Below are positions 1 to 7,243 of a stretch of DNA of 32,506 nucleotides, one piece after another. The translations under genes and the position numbers were made by a program. Location: the NCBI GenBank assembly GCA_002700095.1, contig PACL01000057.1:119120-151625 (forward strand), written 5' to 3'. This DNA comes from Fulvimarina sp. (lineage in GTDB: Bacteria; Pseudomonadota; Alphaproteobacteria; Rhizobiales; Rhizobiaceae). Numbering within the stretch: position 1 is the stretch's first letter; every line of letters starts with the position of its first letter. The notes beneath the pieces are model-generated. The model saw only the letters and a list, made by a program, of their open reading frames with translations, was not told the DNA's origin and made no database searches.

Positions 1-108
1 GAAATTCCCCACCGGCGGTTACAGCCCGCGAGCGCCATTCTTCGGAATGGGTCAGCAGACCCGATGAAATTTCGGGGCCGACGGTCATAGTCCGGATGGG
101 AGAGAACG
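1..108 (+). promoter_or_regulatory. FMN riboswitch (RFN element), 5' end cut by the window
   Basis: The conserved core of the FMN aptamer is visible: ACCGGCGGT near 11-19, AGCCCGCGAGCGCC near 23-36, a hairpin closed by a TTCG loop, GTCAGCAGACCC near 51-62, GGGGCCGACGGTCATAGTC near 75-93, and the closing GGATGGGAGAGAACG. The 5' strand of the basal P1 helix and the first side arm lie before base 1. The element ends about 74 nt before the ribH2 start. FMN riboswitches shut off riboflavin biosynthesis or transport genes when FMN is abundant. I could not decide from the sequence whether this one acts on transcription or on translation. Confidence 0.95.
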
Positions 109-181
109 AGGTATCGGCGTTTTGCGGCGCCGGTGCTTCTGCACGCTCTGGGATTCTGTCGTGTTGAAAGGATCTGGAGCT

Positions 182-649
182 ATGGCAAGTCTGCCCACAT
201 TCGCGTTCATCAAGGCGCGCTGGCATGCCGATATCGTCGATCAGGCACTCGTCGGATTTGAACAGCGACTGGCGGAGCTCGGTTTCGATGCCGCCATCGA
301 AACCTTCGATGTCCCGGGCGCCTTCGAAATGCCGCTGCTCGCACAGACGCTGGGGCAGACCGGCTCGTATACCGCCATCGTCGCAGCGGCGCTGGTGGTC
401 GACGGCGGCATCTATCGTCACGATTTCGTCGCCCAGGCCGTCGTGTCGGGGTTGATGGAGGCCGGACTGAAGACCGGCGTGCCGGTGCTGTCGGTCTCGC
501 TCACGCCGCACCACTTCCAGCCGTCCGACGACCATCGATCCTTCTTCCACGATCATTTCGTCAAGAAGGGCCGGGAAGCGGCCGATGCGGCCGTGCGGGT
601 TGCAGAGACATACGCAGGCCTCGTTCCCGCCGCGAACGTTGCAGCCTGA
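182..649 (+). CDS. ribH2: 6,7-dimethyl-8-ribityllumazine synthase, type II (RibH2)
   Basis: Cytosolic enzyme of riboflavin synthesis: it condenses 5-amino-6-ribitylamino-uracil with 3,4-dihydroxy-2-butanone 4-phosphate to lumazine. The 155-residue product fits the family (about 150-160). It has the early aromatic contact (Trp14), the conserved PGAFEMP loop (residues 45-51) and the catalytic-region Arg79-His80 in the segment DGGIYRHDF, which is the form seen in RibH2 rather than in classic RibH. I chose the ATG at 182 because GGAG lies 3 nt upstream. An in-frame upstream TTG at 122 would only add 20 unrelated residues read from the leader. It stands alone, without other rib genes, directly behind the FMN riboswitch, and converges on the SorC gene with a 45-bp gap. 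RibH2 with its own riboswitch is typical of rhizobia and Brucella relatives. Confidence 0.95.
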   Translation: MASLPTFAFIKARWHADIVDQALVGFEQRLAELGFDAAIETFDVPGAFEMPLLAQTLGQTGSYTAIVAAALVVDGGIYRHDFVAQAVVSGLMEAGLKTGVPVLSVSLTPHHFQPSDDHRSFFHDHFVKKGREAADAAVRVAETYAGLVPAANVAA

Positions 650-694
650 AGAAGCCACGCGCCGCGCGGGATGCGCAGTGCGGCCTGCTTCGGA

Positions 695-1672
695 TCATGC
701 GATGGGCGCGCGCTGCCCATCGGAGGCGACAAGACGCTCGGCGGTGAACTTGTCGGTGATGAGCAGATCGATGACCCCGGTGCGGAGCGCGCCGCGGATG
801 GCCGCGGTCTTCGACTGGCCGCCCGCCAGGGCGATTACCCGGTCGACCCGGGAGAGTTCCTCGAGCGTGATGCCGATCACCCGATCGTCCAGCGGTGTCT
901 TCACCGAAGCGCCGTTCTCATCGAAGAATCGCAGGCTCATGTCGCCGACGCCGCCAGCATCCACGACATCGACGAGTTCGCGGGAGGAGAATGTGTTGCC
1001 GCTTCGCGCCAGCATCCCGGAGGGCTCGACGGCTCCCACGCCGACGATGGCAAGCGTGATCTTGCTGAAGAGATCCATGGTTTCACGGACATATGTATCG
1101 CCCAGCAAGACCAGCTTCGCCTCGCGCGACTGCGCCACGCCCGGCGCACTCAAGAGGTGGGGATCTGCGCCGGTCAGCTTGGCGAGGCGCATCGTCAGCT
1201 GATTGGCGTGGGTCTGAACGCTCGGGTCGCCGATGCCGCCAAGGGTCTGGACGACATATTTGGCCTTGCCCGTCTTCATCGGATGGATGTTCTCGACCAT
1301 CCGCAGGATGGTCTCCGACCAGCTCGACACGCCGATGATCTCGTCCGGCTGCAGTGTCGCCTCGAGAAAATGCGCCGCGGCCTCGCCGATCCGGGCCATG
1401 ATCGCGCCGTCGCGGTCTTCGGAGCATTCGACGACGAACGCTTCGGACAGGCCGAACCGGGTGCGCAGGCCCGCCTCGAGCTCGCCATAGGTCCCGGACG
1501 GGGAGACGACGGTCGTGCGAACGATCTCCTCGTCATAGGCGCGCTTCAGCATCCGCGACACCGTGGCCTGGGAAATGCGCAGGTGCCGAGCGATGTTGGC
1601 CTGGCGTTGTCCCTCCACATGGTACATCTGCGCGACCCGCGCGATCATGCGAAGTTCATTCACACGGGACAT
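695..1672 (-). CDS. SorC/DeoR-family transcriptional regulator (sugar-binding)
   Basis: The 325-residue length and layout match the SorC family: an N-terminal helix-turn-helix (residues about 22-45, with the recognition segment ISQATVSRMLKR) and a large sugar-phosphate-binding domain shared with DeoR/NagB-like folds. The end contains the family's DLLITD motif followed by a basic or hydrophobic tail. It is the last gene of the minus-strand operon, 40 bp after the FGGY kinase, and very likely senses a phosphorylated intermediate made by that kinase. A palindrome-like site (1699-1713) lies just upstream of its start, and similar sites lie at the divergent promoters near 5 kb, which suggests autoregulation and control of module A. 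Start: ATG at 1672 with an AAGGA about 11 nt upstream. Whether it acts as repressor or activator is not visible. Confidence 0.92.
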   Translation of the reverse strand: MSRVNELRMIARVAQMYHVEGQRQANIARHLRISQATVSRMLKRAYDEEIVRTTVVSPSGTYGELEAGLRTRFGLSEAFVVECSEDRDGAIMARIGEAAAHFLEATLQPDEIIGVSSWSETILRMVENIHPMKTGKAKYVVQTLGGIGDPSVQTHANQLTMRLAKLTGADPHLLSAPGVAQSREAKLVLLGDTYVRETMDLFSKITLAIVGVGAVEPSGMLARSGNTFSSRELVDVVDAGGVGDMSLRFFDENGASVKTPLDDRVIGITLEELSRVDRVIALAGGQSKTAAIRGALRTGVIDLLITDKFTAERLVASDGQRAPIA

Positions 1673-1698
1673 GTCCGGCGATCATCCTTACGAGGTAC

Positions 1699-1713
1699 TG
1701 CATAAATATTCAC
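1699..1713. promoter_or_regulatory. Candidate SorC operator before sorC
   Basis: TGCATAAATATTCAC, an AT-rich island in GC-rich DNA, lies 27-41 nt upstream of the sorC start and overlaps the kinase stop codon. Its core GCATAAATATTC matches the reverse complement of 4973-4984 (GCATAATTATTC) at 11 of 12 positions. It is also close to GCATAAATATGC at 5124-5135. The repeat at three places of one locus supports a shared operator. Binding by SorC is inferred. Confidence 0.6.
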
Positions 1714-3176
1714 TACAGCGCCGCTAGTGTTCCTGCAACAGCCTTGTGCCACCTCGCGATGTCGATCTGGCGCAGATCCTCCGGCATCTTGGGCGAAATG
1801 TCCTGATCGTGCGCGGAGAGGCGGGCGACGCAATCGAGGTCCGGCCAGAATCCGACGGCGAGTCCCGCCAGATGCGCCGCGCCGAGAGCGGAGGCTTCGC
1901 TGTTCCTGCAGGGCGTCACCGGGTGATCGAGGACACTTGCGACGATCTGCATGAGGAAGCGGTTGCGGCTGGGCCCGCCATCGACGAACAGTCGGCCGAA
2001 CCCTTCCCCGGCGGCTTCCATGATTTCGTAGACGTCCAGGACCTGGTAGGCCATGCTTTCGGCCGCGGCGCGGGCGATGTGAGCCGGCTTCGCACCGAAG
2101 GACAGACCGCAGATCAGCCCGCGCGCCTCGGATTTCCAGTGCGGCGCGCCGAGGCCCACATGGGCGGGCACCAGCGCCACGCCATTGGCGTCGGGGACCT
2201 GATCGGCAAGAGCGAGCAACGCTTCCACGCTCGCCAGGCCGAGCAATTCGGCCGTCCACGGGAGGATGGCGGCACTGACCAGGATGTTTCCTTCCAGCGC
2301 ATAGGTGGACTGCCCGTTCATCGACCACGCGATCGTCGTCGTCACTCCGGAAGGCGGGACGATGAACTCCCTGAGCGTGCTCATCACCGACGAACCGGTG
2401 CCGAAGGTGATCTTGCCGTCGCCGATCCGAAACGCCCCGTGCCCGAACAGCGCGGCGTGGGAATCGCCGATGGCAGAGGCGATCGGGATGCCGTCCGGCA
2501 CGACGTCGGCGCCAAGGGTCGTCGCGAAGAGCCCGGAGGAGTCCCGCACCTCCGGCAGCATGCGCATATCGATGTCGAACAAGGCGCAGAGACTGGCGTC
2601 CCACGCGCCTTCGGACAGGTTGAAGAGCTGCGTGCGCGCGGCGTTCGAGCGGTCGGTGGCGTGGACCTTCCCGCCGGACAGCATCCAGATGAGCCAGCTG
2701 TCGACGGTCCCGATGCAGACATCGCCGCTGGCATGGCCGTGATTGTCCAGGAGCCAGCGGATCTTCGTCGGTGGGAACATCGGGTCGAGCGGAAGGCCGG
2801 TCCGCGCGATGACCTCGGGCTCGTGCCCCGCATCCCGAAAGGCTGCGCAAGCCGTGGAGGTGCGTCGGCATTGCCAGGAGACGACCGGCCCCAGCGGCGC
2901 GCCTGTCCGCCGGTCCCAGATGAGGATCGACTCGCGCTGGCTGGAAATGCCGAGCGCCACGATCTCGACAGCGGGCGCGGCGTTGCGGCAGGCCGTGATC
3001 GCCTGCTGCGTCGCAGCCCAGATCTCGCCGGCGTCCTGCTGGACCCAGCCTGAGCGGGGATGCTCGATCGGCACGGGCGCAGAGCCGCTGGCGATGATCT
3101 CACCCGACGCGGCGACCATGACGACCTTGCAGTTGGTCGTTCCCTCGTCGATCGCCAGAACGACCTGCTGCGCCAT
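1713..3176 (-). CDS. FGGY-family carbohydrate kinase, glycerol-kinase-like
   Basis: ATP-dependent kinase of a polyol or ketose, 487 residues, the usual FGGY length. It has the N-terminal phosphate-binding loop DEGTT (10-14), the substrate segment SQRES (79-83) equivalent to the QRET of glycerol kinase, the WQCRRT segment (101-106), and the catalytic aspartate in GDSHAALFG (Asp238). The C-terminal half has FVDGGPSRN near the end. The overall resemblance is to glycerol kinase, but the context argues against glycerol: it lies 3 bp after a split transketolase and before sorC, opposite a ribose-type ABC transporter and two dehydrogenases. FGGY kinases in such settings phosphorylate pentuloses, erythritol or D-apulose. 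I therefore infer that it phosphorylates the ketose formed by the dehydrogenases, giving the donor for the transketolase. The exact substrate cannot be read from the sequence. Confidence 0.9.
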   Translation of the reverse strand: MAQQVVLAIDEGTTNCKVVMVAASGEIIASGSAPVPIEHPRSGWVQQDAGEIWAATQQAITACRNAAPAVEIVALGISSQRESILIWDRRTGAPLGPVVSWQCRRTSTACAAFRDAGHEPEVIARTGLPLDPMFPPTKIRWLLDNHGHASGDVCIGTVDSWLIWMLSGGKVHATDRSNAARTQLFNLSEGAWDASLCALFDIDMRMLPEVRDSSGLFATTLGADVVPDGIPIASAIGDSHAALFGHGAFRIGDGKITFGTGSSVMSTLREFIVPPSGVTTTIAWSMNGQSTYALEGNILVSAAILPWTAELLGLASVEALLALADQVPDANGVALVPAHVGLGAPHWKSEARGLICGLSFGAKPAHIARAAAESMAYQVLDVYEIMEAAGEGFGRLFVDGGPSRNRFLMQIVASVLDHPVTPCRNSEASALGAAHLAGLAVGFWPDLDCVARLSAHDQDISPKMPEDLRQIDIARWHKAVAGTLAAL

Positions 3177-3179
3177 GTC

Positions 3180-4139
3180 CTATCCCTTCCGCTTCACCAG
3201 TTCCGCCGCGCTGTCGGCAATCGACGCGGGCGCCATGCCGAAATCGTCTAGCAGCGCGTTGGCCGATGCGGTGTGCGCAAAGACGCCGGGAACGCCGAGC
3301 CGCTTCATCGGCACGGGATGCGTCTCGACGACGACTTCCGCCACCGCACTGCCGAGCCCTCCGAAGATCGTGTGCTCCTCGCAGGTCAGGATCGCACCCG
3401 TCTCCCGTGCCGCCTGGACGATCGCCGCTTCGTCGATGGGACGCACGCTCGCCATGTTCAGGACGCGGGCCGACAGACCCCGCTCGGCGAGCAGGGCGGC
3501 GGCGATCATCGCCCGGTGGCTCAGGACGCCGTTGGCGATGATCGTGACGTCGCGGCCGTCCCGCAGCGTGTTCGCCTTGCCCGGTTCGAAGACGTGGTCC
3601 TCGGGGAGAAGGTCGGGCACGCCGACGCGGCTCAGCCGCAGGAAACACCCGCCCTCGTAGCTCGCCGCCCACCGGACGGCCGCGGCGGTCTCGATCCGGT
3701 CGGCCGGCGCGATGACCGGCACGTTCGGCAGAGCGCGGATCCAGGCGAAGTCCTCGATCGAATGATGCGTCGGGCCGAGTTCGCCATAGGCCATGCCGGA
3801 GCTGATCCCGACGAGCTTCACATTGGTCATCGAATAGGCGACGTCGGCCTTGATCTGCTCGAGCGCGCGGCCCGTCAGGAAGGGAGCAGCCGCGCAGACG
3901 AAGGGGATCTTGCCGCCATTGGCGAGGCCGGCGCCCACTCCGACCATGTTCTGCTCGGCGATACCCACATTGATCAGCCGATCGGGGAACTTCGCCTTGA
4001 AGCCGCCGAGCTTGGACGAGCCGACGGAGTCGTTGCACACCGCGACGATGTCGCTGTTCGCGGCTGCCAGTTCCTCCAGCGTCGCAGTCAGGGCGTCCCG
4101 GCAGTCGTGCAGCTTCGTGTCCTGGAAGGGCATGTTCAT
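3180..4139 (-). CDS. Transketolase, C-terminal subunit (split type)
   Basis: A 319-residue protein carrying the pyrimidine-binding half and C-terminal domain of a thiamine diphosphate transketolase. The essential glutamate is in INVGIAEQNMVG (Glu62), and GELGPTHHS (119-127) is the substrate loop typical of this family. Start: ATG at 4139, because it overlaps the TGA of the upstream N subunit by 4 nt (ATGA), the usual coupling of split subunits. An apparent longer reading begins inside that gene. With the N subunit it should form a heterotetramer transferring a two-carbon ketol unit. Split transketolases are common in secondary catabolic clusters, for example apulose-4-phosphate and sulfofructose transketolases, rather than in the core pentose phosphate pathway. 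This fits a dedicated role with the adjacent kinase. 1-Deoxy-xylulose-5-phosphate synthase is less likely because that enzyme is a single chain. Confidence 0.92.
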   Translation of the reverse strand: MNMPFQDTKLHDCRDALTATLEELAAANSDIVAVCNDSVGSSKLGGFKAKFPDRLINVGIAEQNMVGVGAGLANGGKIPFVCAAAPFLTGRALEQIKADVAYSMTNVKLVGISSGMAYGELGPTHHSIEDFAWIRALPNVPVIAPADRIETAAAVRWAASYEGGCFLRLSRVGVPDLLPEDHVFEPGKANTLRDGRDVTIIANGVLSHRAMIAAALLAERGLSARVLNMASVRPIDEAAIVQAARETGAILTCEEHTIFGGLGSAVAEVVVETHPVPMKRLGVPGVFAHTASANALLDDFGMAPASIADSAAELVKRKG

Positions 4140-4948
4140 CGCGCGGCCTCCTCGAGCTCGGCCATGGCCTGCTTGTACTGCTCTGCGTTCGGCACCTTGT
4201 GGTGCCAGGCGACGTCGTCGGACATGAAGGAGATGCCCTGGCCCTTGTTGGTGTGCGCGACGATGCACTTCGGCTTGCCTCGCGTCACTGTCTCGGGCGA
4301 CAGCGCCTGGCAGATCTGCTCCATGTCATGGCCGTCGATCTCCTCGACCGCCCAGCCGAAGGCTGCGAGCTTGGGCGCGAGCGGGGCGAGGTTGTTGGTG
4401 TCGGCAAGACGCGCGCCCTGCTGAAGGCGGTTGTGGTCGATGATGAGGGTCAGGTTGTCGAGCTTGAACTGGGCCGCGGCCATGATCGCTTCCCAGTTCG
4501 AGCCTTCCTGCATTTCGCCGTCGCCGGTAATGACGAAGGTGCGCCAGGAATCGCCGTTCAGCTGGGCAGCCTTGGCCATGCCGACCCCGACCGGTAGCCC
4601 GTGGCCCAGCGGGCCGGTGTTGGTCTCGACGCCCGGAACCTTGACGCGGTTCGGATGGCCGTTCAGCCGCGAGTGCGGCTTCAGGAAGCTCGAAATCTCG
4701 TCCTTCGGGATGAAGCCCTTCTCGGCGAGCGTAACGTAGAGCGCCAGCGCAGTGTGGCCCTTGCTGAGCACCAGCCGGTCGCGCTTGGGATCCTGGGGGT
4801 CGACCGACATCGTGTGGAAATACAAGGCGGTGAGCAGGTCGATGACCGACATCTCACCGCCAATGTGCCCGGCACCCGCCTCGAAGACGGCCTGGAGGTC
4901 GCGGCGCCGGATGCGGTTCGCAATCCTGCGGAGTTCATGGGGGTCCAT
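4136..4948 (-). CDS. Transketolase, N-terminal subunit (split type)
   Basis: A 270-residue thiamine-diphosphate-binding half of transketolase. Visible motifs are AGHIGGEMS (26-34), LSKGHTALA (61-69), TGPLGHGLPVG (111-121) and the ThDP/Mg signature GDGEMQEG (142-149) ending at Asn173. It is the first gene of the minus-strand operon, and its start faces the ABC permease across a 209-bp divergent promoter region. The start ATG at 4948 has only a weak ribosome site (AAAAGG about 9 nt upstream). The partner subunit starts within its stop codon. The reaction is inferred to be transfer of a glycolaldehyde unit from the ketose phosphate made by the FGGY kinase to an aldose phosphate. Confidence 0.93.
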   Translation of the reverse strand: MDPHELRRIANRIRRRDLQAVFEAGAGHIGGEMSVIDLLTALYFHTMSVDPQDPKRDRLVLSKGHTALALYVTLAEKGFIPKDEISSFLKPHSRLNGHPNRVKVPGVETNTGPLGHGLPVGVGMAKAAQLNGDSWRTFVITGDGEMQEGSNWEAIMAAAQFKLDNLTLIIDHNRLQQGARLADTNNLAPLAPKLAAFGWAVEEIDGHDMEQICQALSPETVTRGKPKCIVAHTNKGQGISFMSDDVAWHHKVPNAEQYKQAMAELEEAAR

Positions 4949-4972
4949 GTCGTACCTTTTGCTCGTACGTAT

Positions 4973-4984
4973 GAATAATTATGC
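4973..4984. promoter_or_regulatory. Candidate SorC operator at the transketolase promoter
   Basis: GAATAATTATGC. Its reverse complement, GCATAATTATTC, differs at one position from the site before sorC. It lies at or just after the expected transcription start of the minus-strand operon (see 4991-5019), where a bound protein would block initiation. Confidence 0.55.
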
Positions 4985-4990
4985 TGCAAA

Positions 4991-5019
4991 AACTAAACAT
5001 ACATTGCGTGCTCGGTCAA
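4991..5019 (-). promoter_or_regulatory. Candidate promoter of the transketolase-kinase-sorC operon
   Basis: On the minus strand, TTGACC (5019-5014), a 17-nt spacer and TTAGTT (4996-4991). The -10 box is weak. Position, spacing and the adjacent operator-like site make it the best candidate in this gap. Confidence 0.4.
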
Positions 5020-5079
5020 GCTCCTCGATGTTTCGCGGCCTGCGAGCATATCTCGTCGGGCTCGAAGAATGGCGATCTA

Positions 5080-5108
5080 TTGACACCGCATATTCACTAG
5101 GCTAGGCA
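5080..5108 (+). promoter_or_regulatory. Candidate promoter of the ribose-type ABC operon
   Basis: TTGACA (5080-5085), 17-nt spacer, TAGGCA (5103-5108). The -35 box is perfect and the -10 box poor, as expected for a regulated alphaproteobacterial promoter. The spacer contains GCATATTCAC (5089-5098), which resembles half of the SorC-type site. Confidence 0.5.
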
Positions 5109-5123
5109 TTTTCCATCAGGAAT

Positions 5124-5135
5124 GCATAAATATGC
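5124..5135. promoter_or_regulatory. Candidate SorC operator at the ABC operon promoter
   Basis: GCATAAATATGC, a near-perfect palindrome shortly after the expected transcription start of the plus-strand operon and 22 nt before the permease start. It matches the first ten bases of the site before sorC (GCATAAATAT). Confidence 0.55.
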
Positions 5136-5157
5136 GCCTGAGGAGGAGGAAGCAGTG

Positions 5158-6129
5158 ATGATGACGTCAGCAACGGCTCGCAACGAGTCGCGCTTTTCCG
5201 ACCTGTTTTCGATGAGTGGAGCCACCGGGCCGCTCATCGGCCTCATCCTTCTCTGCGTCTTCCTGTCCTTCGCCACGGATTCCTTCCTGACGACGCGCAA
5301 CCTTTTGAACGTCATGGATCAGGTCACGGTCCTCGGGATCATGGCGGTCGGCATGACCTTCGTGATCCTGATCGGAGGCATCGATCTCGCGGTCGGATCG
5401 GTTCTGGCGCTGGCGATGATGGTCATGGGCTATCTGTCGAACGTCGCCGGCTACCCGCTCGAGCTCGCCATCGTGATGTCCCTGGTCGTTGCGGCCGCGA
5501 CGGGCGCCGCCTCGGGCCTGCTGATCACCCTGTTCAACGTGCCCGCCTTCATCGCGACGCTGGCCATGATGTCGATTGCGCGCGGCCTTGCGAACATGAT
5601 CACGGACGGTCAGCAGATCGTCGGTTTCCCCGGCTGGTTCAGCATGTTGGCCTTTATCCGCCACGGCGGGTTCCTGACCTTCACCGTTGCGGCGATGCTG
5701 GTCGTCTTCGCGATAGGCTGGTTCTTCCTGCGCTACACGTCGGGTGGCCGCAGCCTCTATGCCATCGGCGGCAACCCCGAAGTGGCGCGGCTCGCGGGCA
5801 TCAATGTCAGCTTCATGACGGTCGGCGTCTATGTCGTCTCGGGCCTCTTGGCGGGGCTCGGCGGCATCGTTCTCGCCATGCGCCTCGACTCGGTGCAGCC
5901 GACCGCCGGATTCACCTATGAACTCGACACCATCGCAGCGGTCGTGATCGGCGGCACCAGCCTGTCGGGTGGCCAGGGCGGCATCGTCGGCACCATCATC
6001 GGGGTCCTGATCATCGGCGTCCTGCGCAATGGCCTGAACCTGCTTGGGGTTTCGCCCTTTACGCAGGCCGTAGTGATCGGCGTCGTGATCGCACTCGCGG
6101 TCGCGGCCGAAGCTTTCAAGAAACGTTGA
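5158..6129 (+). CDS. Ribose-type sugar ABC transporter, permease (RbsC family)
   Basis: Inner-membrane permease of a CUT2-type importer, 323 residues, with roughly eight to ten hydrophobic segments starting near residue 25. Diagnostic stretches include VGMTFVILIGGIDLAVGS and, in the cytoplasmic loop facing the ATPase, YAIGGNPEVARLAGI. RbsC proteins work as homodimers with one double ATPase such as the one encoded two genes downstream. Start: the ATG at 5158 (or the next ATG at 5161) follows GAGGAGGA at good spacing. It is the first gene of the plus-strand operon and is divergent from the transketolase genes. The CUT2 family takes up pentoses, hexoses, polyols and autoinducer-2, so the substrate is not fixed by the family. 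Confidence 0.94.
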   Translation: MMTSATARNESRFSDLFSMSGATGPLIGLILLCVFLSFATDSFLTTRNLLNVMDQVTVLGIMAVGMTFVILIGGIDLAVGSVLALAMMVMGYLSNVAGYPLELAIVMSLVVAAATGAASGLLITLFNVPAFIATLAMMSIARGLANMITDGQQIVGFPGWFSMLAFIRHGGFLTFTVAAMLVVFAIGWFFLRYTSGGRSLYAIGGNPEVARLAGINVSFMTVGVYVVSGLLAGLGGIVLAMRLDSVQPTAGFTYELDTIAAVVIGGTSLSGGQGGIVGTIIGVLIIGVLRNGLNLLGVSPFTQAVVIGVVIALAVAAEAFKKR

Positions 6130-6239
6130 TCGAATTCGCGGTCGCAGACGCGCCGCCGCCAGAGAGTCGCCCGACCCTTGGCCGGGGACCAACCGGATCG
6201 CCTGAAGGCGGATACCGGACAACACCGGAGGAGACCGAA

Positions 6240-7169
6240 ATGAAAATCACCATGACGCTCGTGGCTGCGACCGCCCTCGCGCTCACCGCTTTCGGCAGTG
6301 CGCAGGCCGAAGAGGTCAAGCGCCTCGGGCTTGCCGTGACCAACCTGCAGGCCGACTACTTCAACCAGATCAAGATCGGCGTCGAGACCTACGCCAAGGA
6401 GCTCGGGATCGAAGTCATCACCGTCGATGCGAAGAACGACGGCGCCACCCAGGTCAGCCAGGTCCAGGACCTCCTGACCCAGGACATCGATGCGCTGATC
6501 TACCTGCCCGCCGGTGCCGCGGCCGCGACCGTGCCGGCCCGTCTGGCCAAGCAGCAGGGCATCCCGGTCGTCAACGTCGACCGCAACGCCGAGGGCGAGC
6601 CCGGCGACACCTTCATCGCCACCGACAATGCCGCATCGGCTTACGACGTCTGCAAGCACATCATCGGCCTCGCCGGCGGCAAGGGCAAGATGATCATGAT
6701 CCACGGCCAGAAGGGCACGACGCCGGAAGTCGAGCGCACCAAGGGCTGCATGAAGGCGATCGAGGAGAATCCGGGTGTGGAGCTGGTCGCCCAGCAGTGG
6801 TCGCAGCAGTGGTCGCAGGCCGAGGGTCTGGACATCACCCAGAACCTTCTGCAGGCAAACCCCGACGTCAACATCATCTTCGGACAGGCCGACGGTCTCG
6901 CTTTGGGCGCGGCGCAGGGGGTCAAGGTCTCGAACGTCAGCCAGCGCGTCTATGTCGGCGGCTTCGACGGCGACACCACCGCTCTGCCGATCCTCGCCGC
7001 TGGCGGCTACGACGCGACTGCGACGCAGCAGGTCCGCGGCATCGGGCGGCTCGCCGTCGACAGCGCGATCAAGCTGGCGGCAGGCGAAGACCTTCCCGCA
7101 GAGCAGCTTCTTCCGGGCTTTCTGACCACGCCGGAGAACGCTCAGCAATACGTCGAGAACCATCCCTGA
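6240..7169 (+). CDS. Periplasmic sugar-binding protein of the ribose-type ABC transporter
   Basis: A 309-residue type I periplasmic binding protein (RbsB/peripla_BP_4 type). It has a clear signal peptide with cleavage likely after AQA (21-23), so the mature protein starts EEVKRLG. The opening segment LGLAVTNLQADYFNQIKIGV is the family's first ligand-binding strand and helix. The segments VVNVDRNA and DNAASAY near 100-130 and the GGFDGDTTAL segment form the hinge and pocket. Start: ATG at 6240 behind GGAGGAG at 6 nt spacing, 110 bp after the permease. A GC-rich hairpin follows the stop codon. The order permease, binding protein, ATPase differs from E. coli rbs but is common in rhizobia. The ligand is unknown and is the most useful thing to test for this locus. 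Confidence 0.93.
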   Translation: MKITMTLVAATALALTAFGSAQAEEVKRLGLAVTNLQADYFNQIKIGVETYAKELGIEVITVDAKNDGATQVSQVQDLLTQDIDALIYLPAGAAAATVPARLAKQQGIPVVNVDRNAEGEPGDTFIATDNAASAYDVCKHIIGLAGGKGKMIMIHGQKGTTPEVERTKGCMKAIEENPGVELVAQQWSQQWSQAEGLDITQNLLQANPDVNIIFGQADGLALGAAQGVKVSNVSQRVYVGGFDGDTTALPILAAGGYDATATQQVRGIGRLAVDSAIKLAAGEDLPAEQLLPGFLTTPENAQQYVENHP

Positions 7170-7186
7170 TCCTTCAGGGTAGAGAT

Positions 7187-7216
7187 GGCCGGGGCCCGCA
7201 TCGGCGGATCCCGGCC
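7187..7216 (+). repeat. Intercistronic hairpin after the binding-protein gene
   Basis: Perfect inverted repeat GGCCGGG (7187-7193) / CCCGGCC (7210-7216) in the 74-bp gap between binding-protein and ATPase genes, without a following T-run. It more likely protects the upstream mRNA or attenuates than terminates fully. The ATPase has its own ribosome site after it. Confidence 0.55.
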
Positions 7217-7243
7217 CGTCGACGTATTTCCGAAGGGATCGCC

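Noticed and set aside
122..181. 20-residue N-terminal extension of RibH2 from an upstream in-frame TTG
   Set aside because: It would start at the edge of the riboswitch without a ribosome site. The ATG at 182 has GGAG and matches the family N-terminus.
1713..3176. Plain glycerol kinase
   Set aside because: The residues fit the glycerol kinase branch, but no glycerol facilitator, glycerol-phosphate dehydrogenase or GlpR-type gene is near. The split transketolase and SorC context points to another polyol or ketose.
3180..4948. 1-deoxy-D-xylulose-5-phosphate synthase or pyruvate dehydrogenase E1 subunits
   Set aside because: The GDGEMQEG signature, the GELGPTHHS loop and the 270/319 split match split transketolases. 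No dihydrolipoamide acyltransferase partner is present.
6130..6239. Regulatory hairpin CCGG-CGCC-TGAA-GGCG-CCGG in the permease-binding-protein gap
   Set aside because: The stem is short with bulges and has no T-run. It is too weak to list as a feature.
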